NCBI GenBank assembly: GCA_024742285.1 | Contig: JANSYR010000003.1 | Coordinates: forward strand, 1 to 64,000 | Direction: 5' to 3' | DNA: 64,000 nucleotides | From: a bacterium | GTDB lineage: Bacteria > Myxococcota_A > UBA9160 > UBA4427 | In this document: positions 36,004 to 43,604 of the stretch, piece by piece | Layout of the letters: every line of letters starts with the position of its first letter | How positions within the stretch are numbered: position 1 is the first letter of the stretch | The notes under the pieces: model-generated | Database searches by the model: none | What the model was told of the DNA's origin: nothing | What the model saw: the letters and a program-made list of their open reading frames with translations, nothing else | Translations under genes and position numbers: made by a program

Positions 36004-36593
36004 TCACGCAAGTTTCGCGAATGGCGCGAACGACGGGACTCGCGATCCTCGCCCTCGCGATGACAGCCTGTCTCGGACGGAGCCCGAGCCCGGAGCACTA
36101 CATGCTCGGCACCCAGGCGAGCGGGCCGGCGGGGGACGCCGCACCGGAGATCGCGCTGCTCGTCGGACCGGTGCGACTCCCGGCCTATCTCGACCGACCC
36201 CAGTTCGCCCGCCTCGAAGGGCAGGGGGAGATCGAGCTCGACGAGTTCGCGCGGTGGCTCGGGGGCTTCGAAGACAATTTCCTGCGCGCGCTCTCCCTCG
36301 ATCTCGCCCGCCGCACGGGCTCGATCCGGATCGCGGCGAGTCCCTCGAAGGCGCCCTTTCCCTTCGACGCCCGGATCCGGCTCCACGTCGATGACTTCGT
36401 CGTCGAGGGAAACGTGCTCCGCGCTCGCATCCGCTGGGCGGTGATCCCGACCGCGAAGGGCGCGGCCCCTGTCGTCGACGTGATGGAAGCGGAGTTCCCC
36501 GTCGCAGGCGGGGGCAATCGCGCGATCGTGGCGGCCCACGATGCCGCGGTCGCGGCGCTCGCCGAACGGATCGTCGCCGCGCTCCCGAACTGA
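36000..36593 (+). CDS. pqiC: PqiC-like outer-membrane lipoprotein (ABC-type transport auxiliary lipoprotein)
   Basis: A 197-residue predicted lipoprotein. The signal peptide has the core TTGLAILALAMTAC with lipobox cysteine at residue 24. The remainder (EHYMLGTQASGPAG, then ALLVGPVRLPAYLDRPQ) is characteristic of the PqiC/YmbA auxiliary lipoproteins that cap the PqiB needle at the outer membrane. The ATG overlaps the pqiB stop as ATGA; an alternative ATG at codon 8 would still give a signal peptide. It is the last gene of the operon. A short hairpin at 36604-36618 follows directly. Confidence 0.9.
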   Translation: MITQVSRMARTTGLAILALAMTACLGRSPSPEHYMLGTQASGPAGDAAPEIALLVGPVRLPAYLDRPQFARLEGQGEIELDEFARWLGGFEDNFLRALSLDLARRTGSIRIAASPSKAPFPFDARIRLHVDDFVVEGNVLRARIRWAVIPTAKGAAPVVDVMEAEFPVAGGGNRAIVAAHDAAVAALAERIVAALPN

Positions 36594-36603
36594 CCTCGGG
36601 CGG

Positions 36604-36618
36604 GCAACCGCGGGTTGC
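36604..36618. terminator. Short hairpin after the pqi operon
   Basis: GCAACC-GCG-GGTTGC is a 6-bp stem with a three-base loop, 11 bases past the pqiC stop codon. There is no T tract, so it is at best a weak or Rho-assisted terminator. TACACT at 36643-36648 could be the -10 of the next gene. Confidence 0.3.
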
Positions 36619-36693
36619 ATGCGGGGGAGCGCCGACGCCCGGTACACTGGGCCAGGTAGCGCACGGCATCCGGGCGCGCCGCGGGAGGCCACG

Positions 36694-36948
36694 ATGACGG
36701 AAGACGGGACGACCCAGCAGATCGAAGAGGAGGGTGGCGCCGACGCACGCCCGTCCCTCGGTGCGCGTCTCGTCTCGGAGATCAAGTCGCGCCCCGTCGC
36801 CTGGATCACGTTCGCGGCGCTCCTCGTGGTGGCGCCGATCATTCTCAAGATGATCTTTCCCGAGGCCACGCCGGGCGTCCTGATCGCCGGCAGCATCGCG
36901 TTCACGGCCTACGCCGCCGCCTGCACGGTCCCCGGCCGATTCCTCTGA
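36694..36948 (+). CDS. Small membrane protein of unknown function
   Basis: An 84-residue protein with an acidic N-terminus (MTEDGTTQQIEEEGG) and two hydrophobic stretches, WITFAALLVVAPIIL and VLIAGSIAFTAYAAA. GGGAGG precedes the ATG at 36694 by six bases. Two short helices could form a hairpin in the inner membrane. I recognise no family. It lies 100 bases after the pqi operon and 42 bases before a SnoaL-like gene, and it may be an accessory to either. Confidence 0.6.
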   Translation: MTEDGTTQQIEEEGGADARPSLGARLVSEIKSRPVAWITFAALLVVAPIILKMIFPEATPGVLIAGSIAFTAYAAACTVPGRFL

Positions 36949-36990
36949 GCCCGCCCGCGCGGCGGACCCGACTCCGGAGTGCCCCATCAC

Positions 36991-37437
36991 ATGGAAGGTC
37001 CCGCAAAGTCCGGCGTCGAAGCCTGGCATGCCCACGTCCGAGACGTGAAGGAAGAGACCCTCGACGCGCTTCTCGCCGACGACGTGGTCTTCCTCTCGCC
37101 GGTCGTGCATACGCCTCAGAAGGGCAAGGCGGTCACGAAGCTGTACCTGATGGCGGCCTTCAACGTCTTCCCCGGTGAAGACGCGAAGGAGGGTCGGGCC
37201 GGTGAGGGCGGCGAGAAGACGTCCGGCAAGTTCAGGTACGTGCGCGAGGTCGTCGGGACCCACGATGCCGTCCTCGAGTTCGAGACCGAGGTCGACGGCA
37301 TCTTCGTGAACGGCGTCGACATGATCACCTGGAACGACGAGGGCCGGATCATCGAGTTCAAGGTCATGATCCGGCCGCTCAAGGCGATCCAGAAGATCCA
37401 CGCCAACATGGCGGCGATGCTCGAGAAGCTGAAGTAG
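36991..37437 (+). CDS. SnoaL-like/NTF2-fold protein 2
   Basis: A 148-residue alpha+beta barrel protein. It opens with a helix (WHAHVRDVKEETLDALLADDVVFLSP), followed by HTPQKGKAVTKLYLMAAFNVF and a beta-sheet part containing HDAVLEFETEVDGIFVNGVDMITWN. The DGIFVNGVDMI pattern is common in small NTF2-like proteins of actinobacteria and high-GC proteobacteria. ATG 36991 is chosen; a GTG at 36979 is in frame but overlaps the GGAG ribosome-binding site. It has no close sequence match to the two other NTF2-like proteins in the window. The function is unknown. Confidence 0.82.
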   Translation: MEGPAKSGVEAWHAHVRDVKEETLDALLADDVVFLSPVVHTPQKGKAVTKLYLMAAFNVFPGEDAKEGRAGEGGEKTSGKFRYVREVVGTHDAVLEFETEVDGIFVNGVDMITWNDEGRIIEFKVMIRPLKAIQKIHANMAAMLEKLK

Positions 37438-37484
37438 GACGCCACCCCGCGTCTCGAGCGGGAGCGACGCTATGCTCCCGCGCC

Positions 37485-38627
37485 ATGTCCCCGCGACGCC
37501 GTTATCAGCTCCGCCGTTCCGACCTGAACGAGCGGATCGACGACCTGATCGAAGCCGCCTCTCGCGAGGAGACGGATCCCGGCGACGCCGAGCTGATCCG
37601 ACAGCTGGTCACGACCGGCGTCCATCTGCTCCGCGACGGCACGTCCCGCGCCGAGCTGAAGCTCGTGAACAGCGCGCTCAAGGAGCTTCGCCACGCCTTC
37701 CGCGTGTTCAGCCCCTACGCCGAGACCCGCAAGGTCGCGGTCTTCGGGAGCGCGCGGACACCGGCGGATCATCCCGACTATCTGCAGGCCTACGCCTTCG
37801 CGGAGGCGATGACCCACCACGGCTGGATGGCCATCACCGGCGCCGGAGACGGGATCATGGGCGCGGCCCAGGGCGGCGCCGGTCGCGAGTCCTCCTTCGG
37901 CGTCAACATCCGGCTGCCCTTCGAGCAGACCGCGAACGAGACGATCGCCGGCGACGAGAAGCTGATCAACTTCCGGTACTTCTTCACGCGGAAAGTCGTC
38001 TTCGTGAAGGAGGCGCACGCGATCGCCCTCTTTCCGGGCGGTTTCGGGACCCACGACGAGGGCTTCGAGGCGCTGACGCTGATGCAGACCGGGAAGAGCG
38101 AGATCGTCCCGATCGTCTTCGTCGATACGCCCGGCGGTCGCTACTGGCACGACTGGAAGGACTACGTCGAGACCCACCTCCGCGATCGCGGCCTGATCGA
38201 CGCCGACGACATGAACCTCTTTCGCGTCACCGATTCGGTCGACGCGGCCGTGTCCGAGATCGAGGGCTTCTACCGCAACTACCACTCCAGCCGATACCTC
38301 GAGGGCAAGCTGGTCCTGCGTCTCCACGAAGCGCCGAACGACGCGCATCTCGAGGTGTTGAACGACGAGTTCGGATCGCTCCTGGCCTCGGGCCGGATCG
38401 AGCGAGCCGAGGCCCACGCCGACGAGCATCGCCTGCTCACCCACCTTCCCCGATTGCGCCTCCACTTCGATCGGAAGAAGGTCGGGCTGCTGCGCGCGCT
38501 GATCGACCGGGTGAACGGCTTCGCCGAAGAGATCGCGCCGCCGGACGACGCGCGCCGCGTCGCGATCTTCGAGACCCCGCTCCCCGAGGCACAGGAGGCG
38601 GCAGAGGCGTACGAGGACGAGGGATAG
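37485..38627 (+). CDS. LOG-family nucleotide 5'-monophosphate nucleosidase-like protein
   Basis: A 380-residue protein of the LOG/PpnN type. The Rossmann-like core has VAVFGSARTPADHPDY, ITGAGDGIMGAAQGGAG and the signature PGGFGTHDEGFE. LOG-type proteins release bases from nucleoside monophosphates; PpnN-type members buffer nucleotide pools. The N- and C-terminal extensions make it longer than a plant-type LOG (about 200). The ATG at 37485 has no ribosome-binding site; a TATGCT at 37471-37476 sits only 9 bases before it, so the transcript may be leaderless. The P450 gene follows after a 125-base gap with a hairpin. Confidence 0.88.
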   Translation: MSPRRRYQLRRSDLNERIDDLIEAASREETDPGDAELIRQLVTTGVHLLRDGTSRAELKLVNSALKELRHAFRVFSPYAETRKVAVFGSARTPADHPDYLQAYAFAEAMTHHGWMAITGAGDGIMGAAQGGAGRESSFGVNIRLPFEQTANETIAGDEKLINFRYFFTRKVVFVKEAHAIALFPGGFGTHDEGFEALTLMQTGKSEIVPIVFVDTPGGRYWHDWKDYVETHLRDRGLIDADDMNLFRVTDSVDAAVSEIEGFYRNYHSSRYLEGKLVLRLHEAPNDAHLEVLNDEFGSLLASGRIERAEAHADEHRLLTHLPRLRLHFDRKKVGLLRALIDRVNGFAEEIAPPDDARRVAIFETPLPEAQEAAEAYEDEG

Positions 38628-38655
38628 ACGCCTCTCGAAACACCTCCGGCCGGCC

Positions 38656-38674
38656 CCTCCGGCCGCAGCGGAGG
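38656..38674. terminator. Hairpin between LOG gene and P450 operon
   Basis: CCTCCG-GCCGCAG-CGGAGG gives a 6-bp stem with a seven-base loop, 29 bases past the LOG stop. It is followed by GC-rich sequence without a T tract. It may end the LOG transcript before the P450 operon. The rest of the gap shows no other recognisable signal. Confidence 0.3.
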
Positions 38675-38752
38675 GCGGCTCGGCGCCCTAGGATTGGGGG
38701 CCCCGCGCGGCTCGCTCCACGCCGCACGTTCAACCCAACGAGGCCCCGTCCG

Positions 38753-39937
38753 ATGTCCGCCGCCGAATCCCGAACGATCGATCTGCTCGATCGCGCCCTC
38801 TACGAAGGGGACCCCCAGCCGACCTACACCTGGCTGCGCGAGCACGCGCCGGTCTACTGGGACGAGACCAACGGGATCTGGGGGATCTCCCACCACGCGG
38901 ACATCGTGGCGATCTCCCGCGATCCGAAGCGCTTCTCGAGCGGCTCGGGCTCGCGCCCGAACATCAGCGGCTCGGGCTCCATGATCGACAACGACGACCC
39001 GAAGCACCTCGCCTATCGGCGGATCTTCCAGAAGGAGATCACGCCGCGAGGCGCCAAGCAGTTCATCGATCGGATCCAGCGGATCGTCGACGATCTCGCT
39101 GACCGCCTCGAAGGGCAGGCGGAGTTCGACCTGGTCAAGGAGTTCGCGATCCCGCTCCCGGTTCGCGTGATCGTCGAGGCCCTCGGGCTCCGGGACGAAG
39201 ACTGGCCCCGCTATGCGGAGATCGCCGAGGTCACGATGGCGGCGGGAGGCGGCCCCAAGTACGCCGACGAGCACATGATGAACACGGCGACCGGCTACTT
39301 CCAGGAAGCGCTGGGCGTCGTCGCCCAGCGACGCGAACAGGGCTTGGGCGAGGACTGGTTCTCGAAGATGATTTCGAAGGCCGAGGACGGGGACGCGGCC
39401 CGCGACGATGCGTTGATCGCTTCGGAGTCGCTGCTCCTTCTGAACGGTGGCTCGGACACGACCCGGCACGTGATCGCCGGCGGGACCCTCGCGCTCCTCG
39501 AGCATCCCGAACAGTTCGAGCTCCTCAAGCGGGAGCCGGAGCGCCTGCCGCTCGCGATCGAGGAGATGATCCGCTGGGTCACGCCGCTCCTCAACATGCG
39601 CCGGACCGTGACCGAGGACCTCGAGATCCAGGGCGTGCCGCTCGAGGCGGGGGATCAGGTCCTGCTGATGTACGCGGCGGCGAACCGCGACGAGCGCGTG
39701 TTCGATGATCCGCAGACCTTCGACATCACGCGCGACCCGAATCCGCACCTTTCGTTCGGAATCGGGACCCACTTCTGCATGGGCGCGAACATCGCCCGCC
39801 TCGAGCTCAAGCTGGCCTTCCAGAAGATCCTCGAGACCTGGCCGAACATGGAGCGCGCGACCGAGGGTCCGCTCCCGATCAACGGCCCGGCCTTCGCGCG
39901 CGGGCTCCGGACCCTTCCGGTCCGACTGCGCGCCTAG
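38753..39937 (+). CDS. Cytochrome P450
   Basis: A 394-residue soluble bacterial P450 monooxygenase. The I-helix oxygen motif is GGSDTT (232-237), the K-helix EMIR (271-274) supplies the ExxR pair, and the haem-binding loop is FGIGTHFCMG with the axial ligand Cys342. All key residues are present and the length is normal. Features such as TTRHVIAGG and FSSGSGSRPNISGSG resemble the CYP125/CYP124-like clans that oxidise branched lipids or steroid side chains, but this is a family impression only. It heads a five-gene operon: thiolase-like 29 bases on, then DUF35 overlapping, LLM oxidoreductase, and esterase. Ferredoxin and reductase partners are not in the window. Confidence 0.93.
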   Translation: MSAAESRTIDLLDRALYEGDPQPTYTWLREHAPVYWDETNGIWGISHHADIVAISRDPKRFSSGSGSRPNISGSGSMIDNDDPKHLAYRRIFQKEITPRGAKQFIDRIQRIVDDLADRLEGQAEFDLVKEFAIPLPVRVIVEALGLRDEDWPRYAEIAEVTMAAGGGPKYADEHMMNTATGYFQEALGVVAQRREQGLGEDWFSKMISKAEDGDAARDDALIASESLLLLNGGSDTTRHVIAGGTLALLEHPEQFELLKREPERLPLAIEEMIRWVTPLLNMRRTVTEDLEIQGVPLEAGDQVLLMYAAANRDERVFDDPQTFDITRDPNPHLSFGIGTHFCMGANIARLELKLAFQKILETWPNMERATEGPLPINGPAFARGLRTLPVRLRA

Positions 39938-39966
39938 CACGACCCGAGACGCAAGGGGAAAGAGAG

Positions 39967-41160
39967 ATGGGTAAACGCGCCGCCGCCCTCGTCGGCTTCA
40001 CCGAGTGGGCCCCCGAACGGAAATGGGAGCGCCCGATGTTCGGGATGGAAGCCTGCGCGGCCCTCGCCGCGGAGGCGCTCGCCGACGCGGGGATCGAGAA
40101 GGGCGCCGTCGACGGTCTCGTGACCGGCGGCCTGCAGGACTCGCCGATGTTCTCGCCCCTGGCCCTCGCCGAGTACCTCGACATCCAGACCCACTTCAGC
40201 GAGCAGGTCGACATCGGCGGCGCGAGCTCGGCCGGCATGATCTGGCGCGCGGCCGCGGCGATCGAGGTCGGCCTCTGCGACACCGTCCTCGTGCTCGTTC
40301 CTTCGACGCCGGCGCCTCCACAGGACGGCGCCGAGGCGCGGAAGATGGTGATGCCGCCCTATCTGGCGGGGGACGCCTGGGGCTCGCCGCAGGGGATCTA
40401 CGACATCCCCTACGGCCTCGTGGCGGCGGCGCCGTCCTTCGCGTTGGTGGCGACGGCCTACATGGACGCGTACGGCGTGACCCCGGAGCAGCTCGCGAAG
40501 ATCGCCGTCGACGAGCGCAACAGCGCGCTGAAGAATCCGAAGGCCGTCTTCAAGGACAAGCCGATCACCGTCGACGACGTCCTGGCCTCTCCGATGGTCT
40601 GCGATCCGGTCCATCTCCTCGAGATGGTCATGCCGTGCTTCGGCGGCGGCGCCGTCGTCGTGACGAACGCCGAACGGGCGAAGAAGGCGAAGCACCGCCC
40701 CGTCTTCCTCTCCGGCTACGGCGAGTACGTGAGCCACAAGACCGTCACGTACATGAAGGACATCACCGTCACGCCGGCGAAGCCCGCCGCGGACCAGGCT
40801 TTCCGGATGGCGGGCCTCGATCGCTCGAACGTCGACCTCTGCTCCTTCTACGACTGCTTCACGATCACGGTCCTCGCGACCCTCGAGGACACGGGATTCG
40901 CGCCGAAGGGACAGGGCGGGCCCTGGGTCGCCGAGCGCGACCTGTCCTTCGCCGGGGACTTCCCGCTGAACACCCACGGCGGACAGCTCGGGATGGGGCA
41001 GGGCGGGGCGGCCGGTGGGCTCTCCCACGTGGTCGATGCCTTGACCCAGATCCAGGGGCGCGCCGAAGACCGCCAGCTCGCGAAGGCGGACAAGGCGTAC
41101 GTGACGGGGGTCGGCGGGCTCATGGCTTCGAACGTCGGACTCGTCCTGGAGGGTGCGTGA
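39967..41160 (+). CDS. Thiolase-like (SCP2/Ltp2 type) protein lacking the acylated cysteine
   Basis: A 397-residue thiolase-fold protein. The position of the nucleophilic cysteine reads DIGGASSAG, with Ser87 instead. The C-terminal NTHGGQLGMGQGGAAGG keeps the active-site histidine, and YDCFTITVLATLED is typical of the SCP2/Ltp2 branch. Ltp2-type proteins act as retro-aldolases on steroid side chains with a DUF35 partner, and such a partner directly follows, overlapping by one base (TGATG). An alternative is a non-cleaving acyl-CoA condensation or lyase step. The operon with P450, LLM oxidoreductase and esterase supports a side-chain or ring-cleavage pathway. Confidence 0.85.
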   Translation: MGKRAAALVGFTEWAPERKWERPMFGMEACAALAAEALADAGIEKGAVDGLVTGGLQDSPMFSPLALAEYLDIQTHFSEQVDIGGASSAGMIWRAAAAIEVGLCDTVLVLVPSTPAPPQDGAEARKMVMPPYLAGDAWGSPQGIYDIPYGLVAAAPSFALVATAYMDAYGVTPEQLAKIAVDERNSALKNPKAVFKDKPITVDDVLASPMVCDPVHLLEMVMPCFGGGAVVVTNAERAKKAKHRPVFLSGYGEYVSHKTVTYMKDITVTPAKPAADQAFRMAGLDRSNVDLCSFYDCFTITVLATLEDTGFAPKGQGGPWVAERDLSFAGDFPLNTHGGQLGMGQGGAAGGLSHVVDALTQIQGRAEDRQLAKADKAYVTGVGGLMASNVGLVLEGA

Positions 41161-41582
41161 TGCAGATCGAGCAGCCTTTCTCGGAGTCGGGCCGGCCGCT
41201 CCCGCGGCGCACGCCGACGAGCGCGCCCTTCCTCGACGGCGCGCGCAATGGCAAGCTTCGCCTCCAGCGCTGTCCGCGGGACGGCTTCTTCTTCTACCCG
41301 CGACCGCGATGTCCCGAGTGTCTCGGAGACGACTGGACGTGGGAGGACGCGAGCGGCCGTGGGCGCGTCTACTCCTATACGGTCGATCGCGTCGGCCTCG
41401 ACCCGACCCAGCGCGATCGCCTGCCGCTGGTCGTCGCGATCATCGAGCTCGAAGAAGGACCGCGCATGACGTCGAACGTCGTCGGCTGCGCGGTCGAGGA
41501 CGTGCGCGTCGGCATGTCCGTCGAGGCGACCTTCGAAGACCTCGGGTCGGAGACCCTCGTTCTCTTCTCGCCGACTGCTTGA
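41160..41582 (+). CDS. DUF35 OB-fold/zinc-ribbon acyl-CoA-binding partner
   Basis: A 140-residue protein with an N-terminal zinc ribbon and a C-terminal OB fold (RGRVYSYTVDRV, MSVEATFEDL). Typical DUF35 proteins have CxxC...CxxC. Here the ribbon is CPRD...CPEC (Cys38, Asp41, Cys51, Cys54), so an aspartate replaces one cysteine ligand. In known pairs, a DUF35 protein binds the thiolase-like subunit and stabilises its acyl-CoA site. The ATG at 41160 overlaps the thiolase stop (TGATG), indicating co-translation at equal stoichiometry. The pair probably forms a retro-aldolase or condensing complex. Confidence 0.87.
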   Translation: MQIEQPFSESGRPLPRRTPTSAPFLDGARNGKLRLQRCPRDGFFFYPRPRCPECLGDDWTWEDASGRGRVYSYTVDRVGLDPTQRDRLPLVVAIIELEEGPRMTSNVVGCAVEDVRVGMSVEATFEDLGSETLVLFSPTA

Positions 41583-41645
41583 CCCACGGCGGCCGCGCGC
41601 TCGCGTCCGTCACGAAACCCCTCTCGCTCAGGAGCTCTCCTTCCC

Positions 41646-42512
41646 ATGAAGTTCGTCATCTCCGCCGCCTTCCAGCCGCCGGAGCACATCGTCCCCATCG
41701 CGCAGGCCGCCGACGAGTCCGGCTACGAGGCGATCGCCTCCTCCGACCACGCCGTCTATCCCGAGACCCTCGACACGCCCTACCCCTACACGGACGACGG
41801 AACCCGGCGCTACGACGAGACTTCGCAATTCCCGTCGCCCTGGGTCCTCGCCGGCGCCCTGGCCACGGTCACGAAGCGGATCCGCTTCACGACCAACGTC
41901 TACGTCCTGCCCATGCGCAATCCCTTCATGGCGGCCAAGGAAATCGCGACGGCGGCGGCGCTGTCGAACGATCGGGTGACCGTCACGATCGGCGTCGGCT
42001 GGTCGAACCTCGAGTTCGAACTCGTCGAGCAGCAGTTCAAGCGCCGGGGAGCGCGCTGCGACGAGATGCTCGAGGTGATGAAGAAGGCCTGGAGCGGCGA
42101 GTGGGTCGACCACGACGGCGAGTTCTACCAGTTCGACCGGTTGAAGCTGACGCCGCCGATCCCGAAGGCGCCGATTCCGATCTGGGTCGGCGGGATCTCC
42201 GACTTCGCGCTCAAGCGCGCGGCCCGGAACGACGGCTGGCTCTCGGATCTGCAGACGACGGACGAGATCATCGAGTGTATCCGGAAGGTGCGCGCCTACC
42301 GCAAGGAGCTCGGGAAGAGCGAGGACTGCGACGTCATGGCGAGCGCCTCCGACGCCGCGGGGATCGACGGCTACGCGCGGCTGGGGGACGGCGGGGTGAA
42401 CCACATCCTGACGATGCCCTGGGTCTTCTACCATGGGATGACCGATGACCTCGACCAGAAGGTCGACGGGATCAAGCGGTTCGCGGACGACGTGATCGCG
42501 AAGATGAGCTGA
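41646..42512 (+). CDS. LLM-class F420-dependent oxidoreductase
   Basis: A 288-residue luciferase-like monooxygenase-fold protein. It starts with the TIM-barrel strand MKFVISAAFQPPEHIVPIAQAADESGYEAI, has VTVTIGVGWSNLEFELV at mid-protein, and later RVRAYRKEL-type helices. The IGVGW motif with a cofactor-binding Gly run is characteristic of F420-dependent members. It could reduce or oxidise a ring, aldehyde or alcohol using F420H2, or act as a flavin-dependent monooxygenase. It is 63 bases after the DUF35 gene and 14 before the esterase. F420 biosynthesis genes are not in the window. Confidence 0.88.
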   Translation: MKFVISAAFQPPEHIVPIAQAADESGYEAIASSDHAVYPETLDTPYPYTDDGTRRYDETSQFPSPWVLAGALATVTKRIRFTTNVYVLPMRNPFMAAKEIATAAALSNDRVTVTIGVGWSNLEFELVEQQFKRRGARCDEMLEVMKKAWSGEWVDHDGEFYQFDRLKLTPPIPKAPIPIWVGGISDFALKRAARNDGWLSDLQTTDEIIECIRKVRAYRKELGKSEDCDVMASASDAAGIDGYARLGDGGVNHILTMPWVFYHGMTDDLDQKVDGIKRFADDVIAKMS

Positions 42513-42526
42513 GGCAACGTAGGCGC

Positions 42527-43546
42527 ATGCGTCCCGCGACACGACTCGGCATCGCTCTCGGCGTCCTCGTGGGCGCTCTCGGGGCCGTCGTCTGGAGCTG
42601 GACGTTCACGCCGCTCGGCCGGCTCGATCTCCAGGCGGCGATCATCGCGAAGATGTCGAGTCTCTTCGGCGATACGGACATGGACATGTCGCCGGAGGCG
42701 CGGGCCGCGGCGAACGACATGACGCGATCGATGCTCGCCGACGGCGGGCCGGACGCTCGGGTCGCGTCGGAAGACCGGACGGTCGCCGGACCCGGCGGCG
42801 AGATCCCGGTGAGGATCTACACCCCGCCTTCGGACGAACCGCTCCCGTTCTACCTCAACATCCACGGGGGCGGATGGTGGATGGGGAACGGGTACCTGAT
42901 GGACGGACCCGTGCGCGCCCTCGCGGGCGCCGTGCCCGCGATCGTCGTCTCGGTCGACTATCGGTTGGCCCCCGAGCATCCCTATCCCGCCGGACTCGAG
43001 GACTGCGAGGCCGTGCTGCGTTGGATCGCGGACGAAGGCGCGAGCCTCGGTGGGGATCCGACGCGGATCGCCATCGGCGGTGCGAGCGCGGGCGGGAACC
43101 TCTCGGCGGCGCTCGCCCTCAAGGCGCGGGACGCCGGGGGGCCCGCGATCGCCGCGCAGTACCTGAACGTGCCGGCGACCGACCTCTCCGGAACCCGGGA
43201 GTGGCACTCCTTCGACGAGGCGTACGAAGGCTACGTCCTGACCGTCCCCGGGATCGAGCGGATGATCGAGGCCTACGTCCCCGACCCGCGCCAGCGGATG
43301 GAGCCCTACGTGAGCCCGCTCCTCGAGGGTCGCCTGCAAGGGCTCCCGCCCGCCCTCGTGGTGACGGCGCTCTTCGATCCGCTGCGCGACCAGGGCGAAG
43401 CCTATGCGCGCCGCCTGGAAGCGGCGGGGGTTCCGGTCACGCTGCATCGCGAGGACGCACTCCATGGGTTCCTCGGTTCTCCGGAACGCGCGGATCGCGT
43501 TGACGCCATGGCGGTGGACTTCGTTCGGCGCGCGCTCCACCCCTGA
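42527..43546 (+). CDS. HSL-family alpha/beta hydrolase (membrane-anchored esterase)
   Basis: A 339-residue esterase of the hormone-sensitive-lipase family. The oxyanion motif is HGGG (113-116), the nucleophile elbow GASAG (Ser187), with Asp284 in LFDPLRDQG and His313 in ALHGFLG. Residues 6-25 (LGIALGVLVGALGAVVWSW) form an N-terminal hydrophobic anchor, unusual for soluble HSL enzymes, so it probably faces the periplasm or sits on the membrane. It would hydrolyse short or medium esters or lactones. It is the last gene of the P450 operon, 14 bases after the LLM gene, and is followed by an 18-bp palindrome. Confidence 0.9.
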   Translation: MRPATRLGIALGVLVGALGAVVWSWTFTPLGRLDLQAAIIAKMSSLFGDTDMDMSPEARAAANDMTRSMLADGGPDARVASEDRTVAGPGGEIPVRIYTPPSDEPLPFYLNIHGGGWWMGNGYLMDGPVRALAGAVPAIVVSVDYRLAPEHPYPAGLEDCEAVLRWIADEGASLGGDPTRIAIGGASAGGNLSAALALKARDAGGPAIAAQYLNVPATDLSGTREWHSFDEAYEGYVLTVPGIERMIEAYVPDPRQRMEPYVSPLLEGRLQGLPPALVVTALFDPLRDQGEAYARRLEAAGVPVTLHREDALHGFLGSPERADRVDAMAVDFVRRALHP

Positions 43547-43564
43547 GCCGACCCGCGGGTCGGC
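43547..43564. terminator. 18-bp perfect palindrome ending the P450 operon
   Basis: GCCGACCCGCGGGTCGGC is an exact palindrome that begins right after the esterase stop codon and 41 bases before DUF3604 protein 3. As RNA it would form a 7-8-bp GC stem with a tiny loop. There is no T tract, so it is either a Rho-assisted terminator or an operator for the downstream gene. Confidence 0.45.
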
Positions 43565-43604
43565 CGCCTGGTTCACTTCGGATCCCGATTGCGAGGAGGC
43601 TCCC

